DNA of 64,000 nt from Isoalcanivorax indicus (GCF_003259185.1 NZ_QGMP01000001.1:2542001-2606000), one strand, 5' to 3'; positions 18,576 through 28,937 are shown, counted from the first letter of the stretch. Notes: a model not told the origin generated them from the sequence alone. Program-made: numbers and translations.

Positions 18576-18985
18576 TGAACAGCAACGACACCCACAGCAA
18601 GGTCATCGGCTATCTGCTCTGGCTGTTCGGCTTTCTTGGCGCGCACCGTTTCTATTATGGCAAGCCGATTACCGGCACCATCTGGTTCTTCACGCTAGGG
18701 CTTTTCTTTATCGGCTGGATTATCGACCTGTTTCTGATTCCGTCCATGGACCGACAGGCAGACCACCGATTCCAGAGCGGACAGATCCATTACAGCCTGA
18801 CCTGGATACTGCTGACCTTTCTCGGCATTTTCGGCATCCATCGCATGTACATGGGCAAGTGGATCACCGGCATCCTCTACTTGCTGACGTTAGGCCTGCT
18901 GGGCCTGGGCTACCTGTATGACCTGTGGACGCTGAACAGTCAGATTTCCGAACGCAACCGGATTCTTGCCCGGCGCAGTTACTGA
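18575..18985 (+). CDS. Tandem TM2-domain membrane protein
   Basis: 136 aa with two TM2 domains in one chain: residues about 8-58 (LLWLFGFLGAHRFYYGKPIT, IGWIIDLFLIP) and 74-122 (LLTFLGIFGIHRMYMGKWIT, LGYLYDLWTLN). Each has the GxHRxYxGK turn between two membrane helices. TM2 proteins are widespread and functionally undefined. It overlaps the purT stop by 1 bp and is surely cotranscribed with it. Confidence 0.85.
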   Translation: MNSNDTHSKVIGYLLWLFGFLGAHRFYYGKPITGTIWFFTLGLFFIGWIIDLFLIPSMDRQADHRFQSGQIHYSLTWILLTFLGIFGIHRMYMGKWITGILYLLTLGLLGLGYLYDLWTLNSQISERNRILARRSY

Positions 18986-19047
18986 GAGACCGCCAACAAA
19001 TCAGAAGAAGCCACGAAAATATAACAAACCACAGGGAAGGGAAGACA

Positions 19048-20616
19048 ATGGGAAGCAGGGGCAATCATGTTCAGACATACCTGAAAAACGTCATTCTATC
19101 TTTGCTATGCCTGACAGCTTTTATCATCAGCGGCTGCGCCCGACAGCAAAGCCCCATTTATCAACATTCTTTTACCGAAACAGGCCAAGACTGCCCCACC
19201 TGGAGGCATGGCGAGATACGTCATACCCGTCGTTTGGAAGACCACATAATCCGGATCAATCCAGACGGCCTTATGCTTCACCCCCGAACCGGTGAAATCC
19301 TTGACCCACACGGCACAGGTGAGGCTTTCCTTCGTCATATCTTCTGCGAAGCAGAGCAGCTTTCAAGAAAACGGGGCAGTGACAAGATCAGGGTCCTGTT
19401 TTACGTCCATGGTGGTCTTAACAGTTTCCAAAGCACCGATCGGAAAATTGAGAATGGGCAAGCGCTCGATATCATGATCGATGATGAGCACTGGCATTAC
19501 CCCGTCTATATTTCATGGAACTCGGGACCGATTTCGACCTGGGCTGAACACATCACTCGTTTACGCGAGGGGAACAAAACCAACCTGGGCATCGGCTATT
19601 CCACAGCTGGCGTTATTTTCGCATCTGATCTACTTACTTCTCTGGGTCACCTCCCCGCCACTGTCTACTATCAGGGCAGCAACGAGAAGGATCGGCTCGC
19701 CTCCGCATATAAAAGCAGCTGGCTTTCAGGCGCCTGGAAGAATGCGCAAACCCGTTTCGCGCACGACGACGGAAATCATCCGGCCGAGGCACTTTATTAC
19801 GGCGAGCATTCTGGTCTGGTCGCCAACCTCAGCGGTTACAAGACAAACCGATGGCGCCGTGCAGGGCGAGGCCTGGTTCAGACGATCACCTTCCCTGTGC
19901 GCTACACCGTTGGCAGCCTTTGGCATAGCACATTTTCATCTTCTTCGTGGGATGTGATGAAGAGGCGCACACAAACCGGTTTTGCTCCTCCCTCTTACTT
20001 CGACGGTCGCTGGCCATCCGGGATGCCGGGCAGCGCCGTCTTCCCGTGGCTGTTTTCCGACCACACTCCTCGCAGTCGCGAGTATGAGATCACCCTGGTC
20101 GGTCATAGCATGGGCACAATGTTCCTCAATCGTGCCCTGACGGAATATCAGGACGAATGGCTACGGACCGGGGTGCTGAAAAATATCGTTTATATGGCAG
20201 CCGCTGCCGACATTGAGAGTTCACTGGCAGCCATCGCTCCCGTCATTCGTCTGTCATCCTCGTCTGATCACGATGGCCAGCCGGTAAACTTCTACAACCT
20301 CACACTGAATCGCGTGGCGGAGGTATCAGAAGTGCATGTAGCCGGCCTCATTCCAACAGGCTCCTTGCTGATATCCATAGACCAACACCACGAACGGCCC
20401 GAACACCCCCTGCGACGCACCATGGGTTCGGAGGTCAACGTGCTGTCATCCATCGCCATCATTGACAGAGCTTTCCGAGGTGCCCAGGGCAACATCGTAT
20501 TCAAGTCTTTTGACCGCGAGGACGGCAGCAGCCCCCGGCAGCATGGTGATTTCGGACGTATTCCCTTCTGGCGGCCGACCATTTGGCAGCTGGACGCATC
20601 GGGATATCCGGAATAG
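19048..20616 (+). CDS. Lipoprotein with alpha/beta-hydrolase fold, likely acquired
   Basis: 522 aa. Signal peptide and lipobox: hydrophobic stretch from about residue 15 ending in FIISGC, Cys at about 30. The body has FYVHGGLNS (possible oxyanion region) and the nucleophile elbow VGHSMGTM near residue 355, as in esterase/lipase alpha/beta hydrolases; a late conserved His is plausible but not identified. G+C content is visibly lower than its neighbours (near 50% in places), pointing to transfer. Start ATG at 19048 has a strong purine-rich site upstream. Substrate unknown; outer-membrane or periplasmic location inferred from the lipobox. Confidence 0.7.
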   Translation: MGSRGNHVQTYLKNVILSLLCLTAFIISGCARQQSPIYQHSFTETGQDCPTWRHGEIRHTRRLEDHIIRINPDGLMLHPRTGEILDPHGTGEAFLRHIFCEAEQLSRKRGSDKIRVLFYVHGGLNSFQSTDRKIENGQALDIMIDDEHWHYPVYISWNSGPISTWAEHITRLREGNKTNLGIGYSTAGVIFASDLLTSLGHLPATVYYQGSNEKDRLASAYKSSWLSGAWKNAQTRFAHDDGNHPAEALYYGEHSGLVANLSGYKTNRWRRAGRGLVQTITFPVRYTVGSLWHSTFSSSSWDVMKRRTQTGFAPPSYFDGRWPSGMPGSAVFPWLFSDHTPRSREYEITLVGHSMGTMFLNRALTEYQDEWLRTGVLKNIVYMAAAADIESSLAAIAPVIRLSSSSDHDGQPVNFYNLTLNRVAEVSEVHVAGLIPTGSLLISIDQHHERPEHPLRRTMGSEVNVLSSIAIIDRAFRGAQGNIVFKSFDREDGSSPRQHGDFGRIPFWRPTIWQLDASGYPE

Positions 20617-20624
20617 CACCCAGG

Positions 20625-21665
20625 CTAGGGGGGCGTCTCTTGCAGGCGCCCCTCCTCAACACTGAAGCGATCGAGGGGACGCAGCATGTGGAAGGCGCGG
20701 TCGTGTTCGCGGCTGTGGCGCTTCAGGCCCTCCATCGCGCCGTGGAAGTTGTCCAGCAAGGGGCCCAGGGGGTGGGTGTCGTGGTCGAGCACGGTGAAGA
20801 AATCATCCCAGTGCATGGGAATGACCGTATGCGCGCCGGTGGTGAGCACCATTTCCTCGAAGTAGCGGCGCTGATAATCGTCTGACTGACGGCCCAGTGA
20901 ACCGGTGGAGAGCAGGGCGATATCCGCTGACTGCCCTTGCAGTTCACCGCCGACAAATCCGGCACTGCCCTGAATCAGCAGGTTGCCCTGTGGATGACGC
21001 AACATCAGCGCGTAACTCTGGCCTTCTTTCCAGGCAGAAATCGATGCCGGGGGCACCAGCGGTTCATCAATGGTTTTGCCATGGCCGGTCAGGCGCGCCA
21101 CCATAGGCAGCATGGGCACGTGCGCAGAAGGCACCAGTTCCAGTTCGAAATGTCCGAAGCGCAGCACCTCGCCGACGTCCGGCACATGAATGGATGACTC
21201 GGGCAAACGCCAGCCGCGACCGACGTTGGCGGTGCTTTCCGAGCCCACCAGCAACGCGCCCGTGCGGCGCGCCACTTCCGGTGCATCCATGGCGTGATCG
21301 TAATGCGAGTGGAGCACCACCACGGCATCGAGCTGCTGGACACCGGCCGTCTCCAGGCCCTCCCCGATACGCTCCAGATCCGGTTCGACAGGACCGCTCG
21401 CCACGCTCAGCAACGACTGCCGGGAAAAGAAACCATCGGTCATGATGGCGTTTTCGCCATCCGTCACCAGCACCGTGGCGGTACCCAGCCAGGTCACCTG
21501 CAAAGGCGCGGGCGGCGCCTCGAGAATACGAAAGGGCTCCCAGCGATCCAGAGAGGGCTGCCAGTGCAACAGCACCACAAAGACGGTCAGCGGCAGCACG
21601 AGAAGCGACACAGCCAGCCATAATCGCCAACGATGGCGAGCGGGGGTCATCCTGCGGATGGTCAT
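20625..21665 (-). CDS. Metallo-beta-lactamase-fold protein, UlaG/NAPE-PLD-like
   Basis: 346 aa. One N-terminal membrane segment (about residues 13-34), then a metallo-beta-lactamase fold with VTWLGTATVLV, the zinc motif HSHYDHAMDAP and later histidines (PSAHVPML, IPMHWDDFFTV). The spacing suits the UlaG/RomA-type lactonase or phosphodiesterase group. It is convergent with the lipoprotein hydrolase, 8 bp apart. Membrane-anchored and probably periplasmic; the substrate cannot be told. Confidence 0.78.
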   Translation of the reverse strand: MTIRRMTPARHRWRLWLAVSLLVLPLTVFVVLLHWQPSLDRWEPFRILEAPPAPLQVTWLGTATVLVTDGENAIMTDGFFSRQSLLSVASGPVEPDLERIGEGLETAGVQQLDAVVVLHSHYDHAMDAPEVARRTGALLVGSESTANVGRGWRLPESSIHVPDVGEVLRFGHFELELVPSAHVPMLPMVARLTGHGKTIDEPLVPPASISAWKEGQSYALMLRHPQGNLLIQGSAGFVGGELQGQSADIALLSTGSLGRQSDDYQRRYFEEMVLTTGAHTVIPMHWDDFFTVLDHDTHPLGPLLDNFHGAMEGLKRHSREHDRAFHMLRPLDRFSVEEGRLQETPP

Positions 21666-21819
21666 GCGCGAGTCCTTGCGTGGCGAGTCCGGTCGACCCT
21701 GTGCCGACAGCTCCCTGAGCCGGAAAGTGTCGCCCCGCGACGCCCGTCAAACAACCCTCATTTCAAGCCAGTTTGCGGGAGGCGCCAGCGCCCGCCTTCA
21801 GGGCGGGGCGGCCGCTGAT

Positions 21820-22143
21820 TCAGCGCTCCACCCATTGCCCTTCCGGTGTGCGTACCCAGGTGCCCGGTTCCGCGCGGCTGATGGCACGCTGCCCCGCCAT
21901 ATTGGCCACCTGCTCGATGGTGATGCCGTTCTCCCGGGCGATGCGCTCATAGGCCTGGCGCCGCCGGGTGTTGATGTCCTGGGCCAGCTCTACCGCTTCC
22001 GGTGTCGCCTTGACCACACCGAGGTAACCGTTGGGCTGCTCGCCCACCAGTCCCTGCGCCTTGGCGCTGTCCAGATCCAGAGCCAGCACCGCCGAGCTCA
22101 GTGCCAGCATGGCCACAACTATCATGCCTGCAATACGTTTCAT
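21820..22143 (-). CDS. ydbL: YdbL family (DUF1318) periplasmic protein
   Basis: 107 aa with a cleavable signal (MKRIAGMIVVAMLALSSAVLA). The rest has DUF1318 features: LVGEQPNGYLGVV, DINTRRRQAYERIA and an ending with PEGQWVER. YdbL works with the lipoprotein YnbE and the AsmA-like bridge protein YdbH in phospholipid transport to the outer membrane. It is third in the conserved ydbH-ynbE-ydbL operon. Confidence 0.88.
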   Translation of the reverse strand: MKRIAGMIVVAMLALSSAVLALDLDSAKAQGLVGEQPNGYLGVVKATPEAVELAQDINTRRRQAYERIARENGITIEQVANMAGQRAISRAEPGTWVRTPEGQWVER

Positions 22144-22161
22144 GGTGCGCTCTCCCCGCTG

Positions 22162-22359
22162 TCAGAACAGGTCACTGTCATCGCTGAACAGTTCATCCAG
22201 ATCCCGCTCCACCCGCAGGCGGATTTCGTGATCGATCTTGACGTTCAGATTGATGGTAATGGGCTCCTTCGGCGCCTCCAGCGCCAATCGGGGTGTACAG
22301 GCCGTGGTCAGTGCCAGCAGCACCGGCAGGGCCAGCAGCGTAAAACCTGATCGCGTCAT
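22162..22359 (-). CDS. ynbE: YnbE family outer-membrane lipoprotein
   Basis: 65 aa. Lipobox LTTAC (Cys at about 21) after a short signal peptide, then the YnbE core EPITINLNVKIDHEIRLRVE. In E. coli YnbE pairs with the C-terminus of YdbH by beta-strand stacking to complete a lipid bridge. Only 2 bp separate it from ydbH, so coupling is strong. Confidence 0.9.
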   Translation of the reverse strand: MTRSGFTLLALPVLLALTTACTPRLALEAPKEPITINLNVKIDHEIRLRVERDLDELFSDDSDLF

Positions 22360-22361
22360 CT

Positions 22362-24962
22362 TCAGTTGCTCCGTTGCTGCTGCATGAACTGGCGCTGGAT
22401 GTCGTCGCCAATACGCAGGCTGCGCAGCAACGCCAGAATATTTTCCTGATGTGTGTAGTTGAAAATTACCGGCAGCCGCTGCTGCGGGTTATTGCCATGT
22501 ATCGTGACTGCCGCATCCAGCCAGCCGTCAGCCGACATGCTCAGCCGCGCCTGGAAGGTACTGATCAGCATGGTGCCCAGTGCGTCGAGCGCTATCTGCA
22601 CGGCACGGTTTGCACCTGCCATCGCCTGCACACCGGAGCCGGGCATGATCATCATCGACAGCATCTCTTCATTGGCCAGACGCCCCTCTTTCACGGCGAC
22701 AAAATCACGGCCCAGCATGATCGGCAAATAGCCACCCACGCGCCCCGACAGCTGCACCGCGGGATCCGGTTGCAGCGCAGCCACTCGATCCAGATCAATA
22801 CGGGTCAGCACAATCGGCTCGTAGATCTGCGATGGCCAGTGCAGTCGCGGCGCCAGGATGTCACCGCCGAAGGCTTCGGCACGGATATCCGTTAGACGCC
22901 AGTCGTCGAGATTGGTGCCGACCTGAGCCTGAATATTGCGCAGCGGCGCGCCCACGTCCAGCTCGGCCAGTTTCAGCGGTCCGACGCTCTCCAGCCACAG
23001 GTCGTCACCGTGCCAGCGCAGGCGCATCCGGCCGTCGCCGCCGCGCGCCCGGATGCCGCCGAAATCCGCCGTCAGCCTGGCCACCGTCATCTCGCCATCC
23101 ACCCGCAGCAGATCGTGCCAGCGCCAGTCGGCCCAGGCCTCCACCTGGCCACGCTCCAGCGTGGCCGGCAAGCCGCGACTCATCGGCGCCGACAAGGGCG
23201 TCGACAGCCGTACCGTGCCCTGCGCACCCGCGTCATCCCGCCGCACCGACAGCGCCATGCTGCTCTGCCAGGCCGGTATGCGCAGGTCCGCCGAGGCAGA
23301 CTGCCCGGCCAGGGTGATCGGCCCTTCCACCGGCGGCAGAATCCAGCGCGCTGCGGTCAGCCCCTCGCTACGCGCCTGCAGGCGCCCCTGCACTCCCTCG
23401 GCATCCAGTCGCAGGGGCGTGCTGGCCAGAAGGTGTAGTGGCCGGATCAGCACGGCCTCCACCAGGCCCTGGGCAACGCGCACCTCACTGCCCTGGTCGA
23501 GCACGAAGTCACCGGCAAACCGCCACGGCAGCCGGACATCCACCTCACCACCACTGTCGTAGAAGGGCAACCGCGACCGCAGTCTGGCTTCGCCGCGCCA
23601 GTCGCCGCTGGCCTGGGAGGCGGTTGCCGTGCCGGAAAACGGCGTCTGCTGCCAGGCGCCCTCGAAGGTCGCCCGGGTGGACCAGGCCGGCGCGCGCATG
23701 GCGGTCACGGGTACGCTGGCCCGCAACGACAGATCATCGCCCTGCACCGACAGCTGCAGCGGCTCACCCGACAGCCCTTGCATCGTGACACCGCCGCGCC
23801 AGTGTCCGCGCAGACGATAACCGGCCTGCTCGCCCTCCAGCGCAAGCGCTCCTTGCCAGGCCCACTCCGCCCCCTGCCACTGCAGCACACTGTCCCGGGC
23901 CGTTATCTGCACCCCCTCATGCTCCACCGTCAGCGGCAACCGGGCTTCACCCCGAGCCGCCAGCGGCACTGTCAGGGCTGACGTCCAACGCACCTGCGTC
24001 GTCGCGTAGCGCACCTCGGCGGGCGCCAGTGTCAGCTCACCTCCTGACCAGCGCAGGGGTATCTCACCCGCCAGCGACGGGCCACGCAGTTGCATACGGC
24101 CATGCCCGGCCAGCAGATCGTCCGGTTCAGCCTGCAGCGCCAGCGCCACTTCGCCCGGCGGCCCGGACGCGGTGGCCTGCCATGTCAGTTCGTCAACGCT
24201 GTCCAGATCGCCCGCCGCACGCAACGGCTGTTGTGCCGCCAGGGTCCAGTCGGCGCCCAGGGCCAGAGGGGCGTCCAGCATGGCCTCCAGGGTCCAGCGC
24301 GTCTGTGCCAGCGTGAGCCGGGCACTGGCGCTGGCACGCTGCGGTTGCGCGGCATGGCCCAGCGCATGGCCGGTTACGGCCAGATCGCCCGACCAGTGCT
24401 CCTCCCCCAGTTCACCCGCGCCCTCCAGATCGATACGCCCCAGCAGCGCCTCGTCCCAGTCCGGCAGATACAACTGACCCCTGAGCTGCCAGCCAGACGC
24501 GTGCTGATCGTGGACCAGCGCCATCTGACTGCGCCCCTGGCGGGCAGCCAGTTGCCACACCCCGTCCGCCTGGGTCATCTGCACTGCCAGGGGCGGCAGC
24601 GTCATGACATGCAGGGCATGGATATCCAGTGTCAGCGCGGGCAGGTCGGGGAGCGCCAGGCCGGGCGTGAGGGGCGCCGCATCGTCCGCCGGGCAAGGGG
24701 TCACCCGGACGTCTGCCACGCTGATCGTCACAGGACGCCAGCCGCGCAGGCGCAGCGACTCAGCCCGCAGCAGGGTGCAGGCATCCTGTTGCCAGCGCAG
24801 TTGTGCCACCTGGAGGCCCTCGGCGCGGCTCCAGCTGACCCCCTGCACCGCCAGGCCCGCAGGCCAGAGACGCCACACCACCAGCGCCGCCAGCACCATG
24901 AGGGCCAGCAACAGCAGCAGCGCACGCAAGGCGATCACAGGGAATCGACGAGAAGCTGACAT
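22362..24962 (-). CDS. ydbH: YdbH family AsmA-like intermembrane lipid-transport protein
   Basis: 866 aa (E. coli YdbH is about 879). One N-terminal membrane anchor (about residues 6-33), then a long repetitive beta-rich region typical of AsmA/TamB-like bridge proteins, ending in the dicarboxylate/DUF748-like tail with RLPVIFNYTHQENILALLRS. It should span the periplasm and carry phospholipids to the outer membrane, redundantly with TamB and YhdP. Start ATG at 24962 (MSASRRFPV), preceded by GGAGCAGGA. First gene of the ydbH-ynbE-ydbL operon; the promoter should lie in the 289-bp gap before rnk. Confidence 0.88.
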   Translation of the reverse strand: MSASRRFPVIALRALLLLLALMVLAALVVWRLWPAGLAVQGVSWSRAEGLQVAQLRWQQDACTLLRAESLRLRGWRPVTISVADVRVTPCPADDAAPLTPGLALPDLPALTLDIHALHVMTLPPLAVQMTQADGVWQLAARQGRSQMALVHDQHASGWQLRGQLYLPDWDEALLGRIDLEGAGELGEEHWSGDLAVTGHALGHAAQPQRASASARLTLAQTRWTLEAMLDAPLALGADWTLAAQQPLRAAGDLDSVDELTWQATASGPPGEVALALQAEPDDLLAGHGRMQLRGPSLAGEIPLRWSGGELTLAPAEVRYATTQVRWTSALTVPLAARGEARLPLTVEHEGVQITARDSVLQWQGAEWAWQGALALEGEQAGYRLRGHWRGGVTMQGLSGEPLQLSVQGDDLSLRASVPVTAMRAPAWSTRATFEGAWQQTPFSGTATASQASGDWRGEARLRSRLPFYDSGGEVDVRLPWRFAGDFVLDQGSEVRVAQGLVEAVLIRPLHLLASTPLRLDAEGVQGRLQARSEGLTAARWILPPVEGPITLAGQSASADLRIPAWQSSMALSVRRDDAGAQGTVRLSTPLSAPMSRGLPATLERGQVEAWADWRWHDLLRVDGEMTVARLTADFGGIRARGGDGRMRLRWHGDDLWLESVGPLKLAELDVGAPLRNIQAQVGTNLDDWRLTDIRAEAFGGDILAPRLHWPSQIYEPIVLTRIDLDRVAALQPDPAVQLSGRVGGYLPIMLGRDFVAVKEGRLANEEMLSMMIMPGSGVQAMAGANRAVQIALDALGTMLISTFQARLSMSADGWLDAAVTIHGNNPQQRLPVIFNYTHQENILALLRSLRIGDDIQRQFMQQQRSN

Positions 24963-25251
24963 GGCATCCTGCTCCGGAAAATCAGTGTCATCATACGGGT
25001 GTGCCACCACTCATGGCCAAACATCGGGCAAGCGCCTACACTTCTGGCCATGAACACTCTCCTTCTCGCTCACGGTCACCCCTTGGTCCGCGCCGCCCTG
25101 CGCGGCGCGCTGGTGTGCGCCTTGTGCGCGCCGCTCGCGCCCTTCCATTCCTGAGCCGGTCCCCGTCGTTGTTCTACCCGGGGCCCGGCGCCCCGCACAG
25201 CAACCCGATAACACGACGCATCACCTGACGCACAGATTATGGAGAACGACC

Positions 25252-25656
25252 ATGCCTGCACCGGAACAACCCGGCTTGCCCGCCATCACCGTATCCACCC
25301 GGGACAGCGACCGGCTTTACGCCCTGCTGGATCGCCTGGATGAGCCCGCCGACGTTATCGAGGCGCTGTACGGCGAGCTGGAACGCGCCCGAACGCTCCT
25401 GCCGGAAGAAATGCCCGACGATGTTGTGACACTGGGGTCGCGGGCGCGGTTCGAAAATGAAACCACCGGCAAGGTACAGACCCTGACCCTGCTGCTACCC
25501 GCCGAGCTGGATGGCAGCCCGGGGCAAGTCTCGGTACTGGCCCCTGCGGGCGCCGCACTGCTCGGCCTGCGGGTCGGCGACAGGATTGACTGGCCCTCTG
25601 GCCATCGCACCCTGCGCCTGCACCTGGTCGAGGTGGCCCAACCGCCGCATTCTTGA
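25252..25656 (+). CDS. rnk: Nucleoside diphosphate kinase regulator Rnk
   Basis: 134 aa. N-terminal coiled-coil-like part (DRLYALLDRLDEPADVIEAL) and a GreA/GreB C-terminal FKBP-like domain (MPDDVVTLGSRARFEN, VSVLAPAGAALLGLRVGD). Rnk proteins bind RNA polymerase in the secondary channel region. The stop codon overlaps the FNR/Anr box that serves the nap operon downstream. Confidence 0.9.
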   Translation: MPAPEQPGLPAITVSTRDSDRLYALLDRLDEPADVIEALYGELERARTLLPEEMPDDVVTLGSRARFENETTGKVQTLTLLLPAELDGSPGQVSVLAPAGAALLGLRVGDRIDWPSGHRTLRLHLVEVAQPPHS

Positions 25657-25666
25657 TCCAGATCAA
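25653..25666. promoter_or_regulatory. FNR/Anr binding site for nap
   Basis: TTGATCCAGATCAA is an exact match to the FNR/Anr consensus TTGAT-N4-ATCAA. It lies 77 bp upstream of napE, overlapping the end of rnk. The distance allows class II activation (centre near -41.5, start site near 25701). Oxygen-limited induction of nap follows as the simplest reading. Confidence 0.85.
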
Positions 25667-25742
25667 TAAACGGCAGACTGGGGCTTGCACTGTCGTGGGG
25701 CATCGTTAGCGTGAAAGATCTATTCACACGCAGGGAGGCCCC

Positions 25743-25901
25743 ATGGCAGACGATATGCCCCGCGACAACGGGACGCCGCGTCGGCGACGTGAATTACTCA
25801 CCTTCCTGTTCCTGTGTGTGGTGCTGTTTCCCGCGCTCAGTATCGCCCTGATCGGCAGCTACGGGCTGGCGGTCTGGATCAGCCACGCCATGGGGGGTTG
25901 A
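25743..25901 (+). CDS. napE: Periplasmic nitrate reductase subunit NapE
   Basis: 52 aa, a short gene. Basic N-terminus ([12 protein letters not shown]) then one membrane helix ending in [13 protein letters not shown], the NapE pattern. NapE is a small inner-membrane protein of unknown role, first gene in nap operons of pseudomonads and relatives. It is 4 bp from napA. Confidence 0.88.
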   Translation: MADDMPRDNGTPRRRRELLTFLFLCVVLFPALSIALIGSYGLAVWISHAMGG

Positions 25902-25905
25902 TACG

Positions 25906-28467
25906 ATGCCGGCCAACGACACCACACGGATTCCCTCCCGCACCACCACAACACCCGATCCGGGCATGGACCGGCGCGCCTTCCTGCGCCTGCAACTGGC
26001 CGCGCTGGCGGCGGCGGGCATCCCGCTGCCCGCGAGGGTCGAGGCTCAGGCGCTGCCGGAGGATCTCACCGGCATCACCTGGCACAAGGCCCCCTGCCGC
26101 TTCTGCGGCGTGGGCTGCGGCATGCAGATCGGCGTACGCGGCGGTCGCGTGGTGGCCGCCACCGGCGATCCGGAGGTGGACGTCAACCGGGGGCTGGCCT
26201 GCGTCAAAGGCTACTCGCTGCCGGGCATTCTCTACGGTGGCGACAGGCTGACCCGGCCACTGCTGCGCCTGCGCAATGGCGAGTATCACAAGCAGGGCAC
26301 CCTGACCCCGGTGAGCTGGGACCGGGCGCTGGACATCATGACGGAAAAATTCCGCGAGGCCCTGCGCACAGGCGGCCCGGACAGCATTGCCATGTTCGGT
26401 TCCGGCCAATGGACCATCTGGGAAGGTTACGCCGCCAACAAGTTCATGAAAGCCGGCCTGCGCAGCAACAATCTGGATCCGAATGCACGCCATTGCATGG
26501 CCTCGGCGGTCATGGGCTTCATGCGCACCTTCGGCATGGATGAACCGCCCGGTTGCTATGACGACATCGAACACGCCGATGCTTTCGTGCTGTGGGGCGC
26601 CAACATGGCCGAAATGCACCCGATCCTGTGGACACGGGTGATCGCGCGTTGCCGCGAAGCGGGGGCGAAGCTGCTGGTGCTGTCCACCCTGCAGAACATG
26701 TCCTGTGATCTTGCCGATCGGGCCATGATCTTCAAACCACAGACCGACCTGATCATTCTCAACTACATTGCCCATTATCTGATCGAGGAAGACAAGGTCG
26801 ATCACGACTTCCTGCGCCGTCACGCGCGTTTCAGGCGCGGCAATACGGACATCGGTTACGGCCTGCGCCCTGAAGATCCACGCCAGAAGTCAGCCCGCCA
26901 TGCGGATGATCCGGGCGGCGGCGAGGACATTGATTTCGAAGCCTTCCGCGAATTTCTCAAGCCCTATACGCTGGCACGCACGGCGCGGGAATCGGGCCTG
27001 CGCGAGGTCGAACTGAAAGCCCTGGCCGAAGCCTATGCCGACCCGGACACCCGGGTCATGTCGTTCTGGACCATGGGCTTCAACCAGCACACCCGTGGTG
27101 TCTGGTGCAACAACATGATCTATAACCTGCACCTGCTCACCGGCAAGATTTCCACCCCGGGCAACAGCCCTTTTTCCCTGACCGGGCAACCGTCCGCGTG
27201 TGGCACCGCCCGCGAGGTCGGCACCTTTGCCCACCGGCTACCGGCAGACAAGTTGCTGGCCAATCCGGAGCACCGCGCCTTTGCCGAAAACATCTGGAAA
27301 CTGCCTGCGGGCACCCTGCGTGCAGAGGCCGGGCTGGATGCCGTCGCCCAGAGCCGTGCGCTGAAGGACGGCAAACTGAAGGTCTACTGGACCCAGGTCA
27401 CCAACAACATGCAGGCCGGGCCGAACGTCAGCCAGGAGATCCTGCCCGGCTGGCGCAACCCCGAGGCCTTCATCATCGTCTCGGACATCTATCCGACACT
27501 GTCGGCCCAGGCCGCCGATCTGGTGCTGCCGGCCGCCAGCTGGGTGGAAAAGGAAGGCGCCTTCGGCAACTCCGAGCGCCGCACCCAGTTCTGGCATCAA
27601 CTGGTCTCTCCCCCCGGTGAGGCGCGCTCTGACCTGTGGCAGATCATCGCCCTGTCGCGGCGGCTGAAGGTGGCCGATGCCTGGCCCGAGGCACTGCTCG
27701 CCAAGGCGCCTGCACTGCGTGACAAGACCCTGTTTGACCTGCTTTTCGCCAATGGCCAGGTGGACGCCTTCCCGCCGGACGAGGACCACCCCAACGACGA
27801 GAGCAGCCAGCTCGGCTTCTACCTGCAGAAAGGCCTGTTCGAGGAATACGCCCGCTTTGGACGTGGGCTGGCCCATGACCTGGCGCCGTTCGAGGTGTAT
27901 CACGCCACGCGCGGCGGCATGCGCTGGCCGGTGGTGGACGGCGAGGAAACGCGCTGGCGCTATCATCGCGACCATGATCCCTATGTGGCACAACACAGCG
28001 ATGCCGAAGACGGTGACTTTGCCTTCTACGGGCACCGCGACAACCGGGCCATTATCTTTGCCCTGCCCTACGAACCGGCGCCGGAACTGCCCGATGACGA
28101 CTACCCCTTCTGGCTCAACACCGGGCGCGTGCTGGAGCACTGGCACAGCGGCACCATGACCCAGCGCGTGCCGGCCCTGCATCGGGCCGTACCGCAGGCA
28201 CTGTGCTACATGCATCCGGACGATGCCCACGAACTGGCGCTGCGCCGTGGCAGTGAAGTGGAAATTCGCTCGCGCCGCGGCCACATGCGCGCCCGGGTGG
28301 AAACCCAGGGCCGCAATCGCCCGCCCCGCGGCATGGTGTTCGTGCCCTTTTTTGACATCAACCGTCTGGTGAATGCCTGCACGCTGGACGCCACAGACCC
28401 GATTTCCCGGCAAACGGATTTCAAGAAATGTGCCGTGCGCATCGTGCCGGTCAGGGGGGCCGTATGA
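25906..28467 (+). CDS. napA: Periplasmic nitrate reductase catalytic subunit NapA
   Basis: 853 aa. Twin-arginine signal ([13 protein letters not shown], about 22-34), 4Fe-4S ligands C64, C67, C71 and C99, and the molybdenum Cys in NARHCMAS (C197). It reduces nitrate to nitrite in the periplasm with bis-MGD. The C-terminal molybdopterin dinucleotide domain is complete ([17 protein letters not shown]). NapA normally needs the Tat chaperone NapD, which is absent from this operon. The ATG of napB overlaps its stop. Confidence 0.96.
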   Translation: MPANDTTRIPSRTTTTPDPGMDRRAFLRLQLAALAAAGIPLPARVEAQALPEDLTGITWHKAPCRFCGVGCGMQIGVRGGRVVAATGDPEVDVNRGLACVKGYSLPGILYGGDRLTRPLLRLRNGEYHKQGTLTPVSWDRALDIMTEKFREALRTGGPDSIAMFGSGQWTIWEGYAANKFMKAGLRSNNLDPNARHCMASAVMGFMRTFGMDEPPGCYDDIEHADAFVLWGANMAEMHPILWTRVIARCREAGAKLLVLSTLQNMSCDLADRAMIFKPQTDLIILNYIAHYLIEEDKVDHDFLRRHARFRRGNTDIGYGLRPEDPRQKSARHADDPGGGEDIDFEAFREFLKPYTLARTARESGLREVELKALAEAYADPDTRVMSFWTMGFNQHTRGVWCNNMIYNLHLLTGKISTPGNSPFSLTGQPSACGTAREVGTFAHRLPADKLLANPEHRAFAENIWKLPAGTLRAEAGLDAVAQSRALKDGKLKVYWTQVTNNMQAGPNVSQEILPGWRNPEAFIIVSDIYPTLSAQAADLVLPAASWVEKEGAFGNSERRTQFWHQLVSPPGEARSDLWQIIALSRRLKVADAWPEALLAKAPALRDKTLFDLLFANGQVDAFPPDEDHPNDESSQLGFYLQKGLFEEYARFGRGLAHDLAPFEVYHATRGGMRWPVVDGEETRWRYHRDHDPYVAQHSDAEDGDFAFYGHRDNRAIIFALPYEPAPELPDDDYPFWLNTGRVLEHWHSGTMTQRVPALHRAVPQALCYMHPDDAHELALRRGSEVEIRSRRGHMRARVETQGRNRPPRGMVFVPFFDINRLVNACTLDATDPISRQTDFKKCAVRIVPVRGAV

Positions 28468-28895
28468 TGATGACGCGCTTGCTGTGCGCCCTGCTGATCG
28501 CCCTGGCCAGCCTGATCGCCCAGGCGGAGGACCCCGCCAGGCATCTTGACCAGCCCGGCCCGACCCCGATGATGGGCCCCGAAGAAGATCGCGACCATTC
28601 ACGCCTGCCCGGTGACAACCCGCTTGGCGCGCCGACCATTCCGCACCGCATCACCGGCCACCAGATGGATCGCCAGTTCAACCGCTGCCTGAGTTGCCAT
28701 GGCCGCGATGCGCCGCCACAACTTGGTGCCAGCCCGATGCCCGATTCCCATTACCAGGACCGCGATGGCAAACAGCACAGCCAGGGGGCGGCCAACCGCA
28801 TCCCCTGCACCGCCTGCCATGTCCCGCAGATGCGCGGCAGCGGCGCGCCACTGGGACACTTACCGGCACACACACCGGCTTACGGGGAGCCCTGA
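28464..28895 (+). CDS. napB: Periplasmic nitrate reductase diheme cytochrome NapB
   Basis: 143 aa. Cleavable signal (about 1-23) and two c-type heme sites, CLSCH and CTACH, with the NapB-type core between them ([12 protein letters not shown]). It passes electrons from NapC to NapA. Start ATG at 28464 overlaps the napA stop by 4 bp. Confidence 0.94.
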   Translation: MMMTRLLCALLIALASLIAQAEDPARHLDQPGPTPMMGPEEDRDHSRLPGDNPLGAPTIPHRITGHQMDRQFNRCLSCHGRDAPPQLGASPMPDSHYQDRDGKQHSQGAANRIPCTACHVPQMRGSGAPLGHLPAHTPAYGEP

Positions 28896-28937
28896 CATGC
28901 ACATGCTGAACCGACGTTCTGTCGACATGGAGGTATC

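Noticed and set aside
20630-20652. GGGGCG/CGCCCC hairpin between the lipoprotein hydrolase and the metallo-beta-lactamase-fold gene as a terminator
   Set aside because: Only 6 bp of stem, no T run on either strand, and it lies mostly within the coding end of the minus-strand gene.
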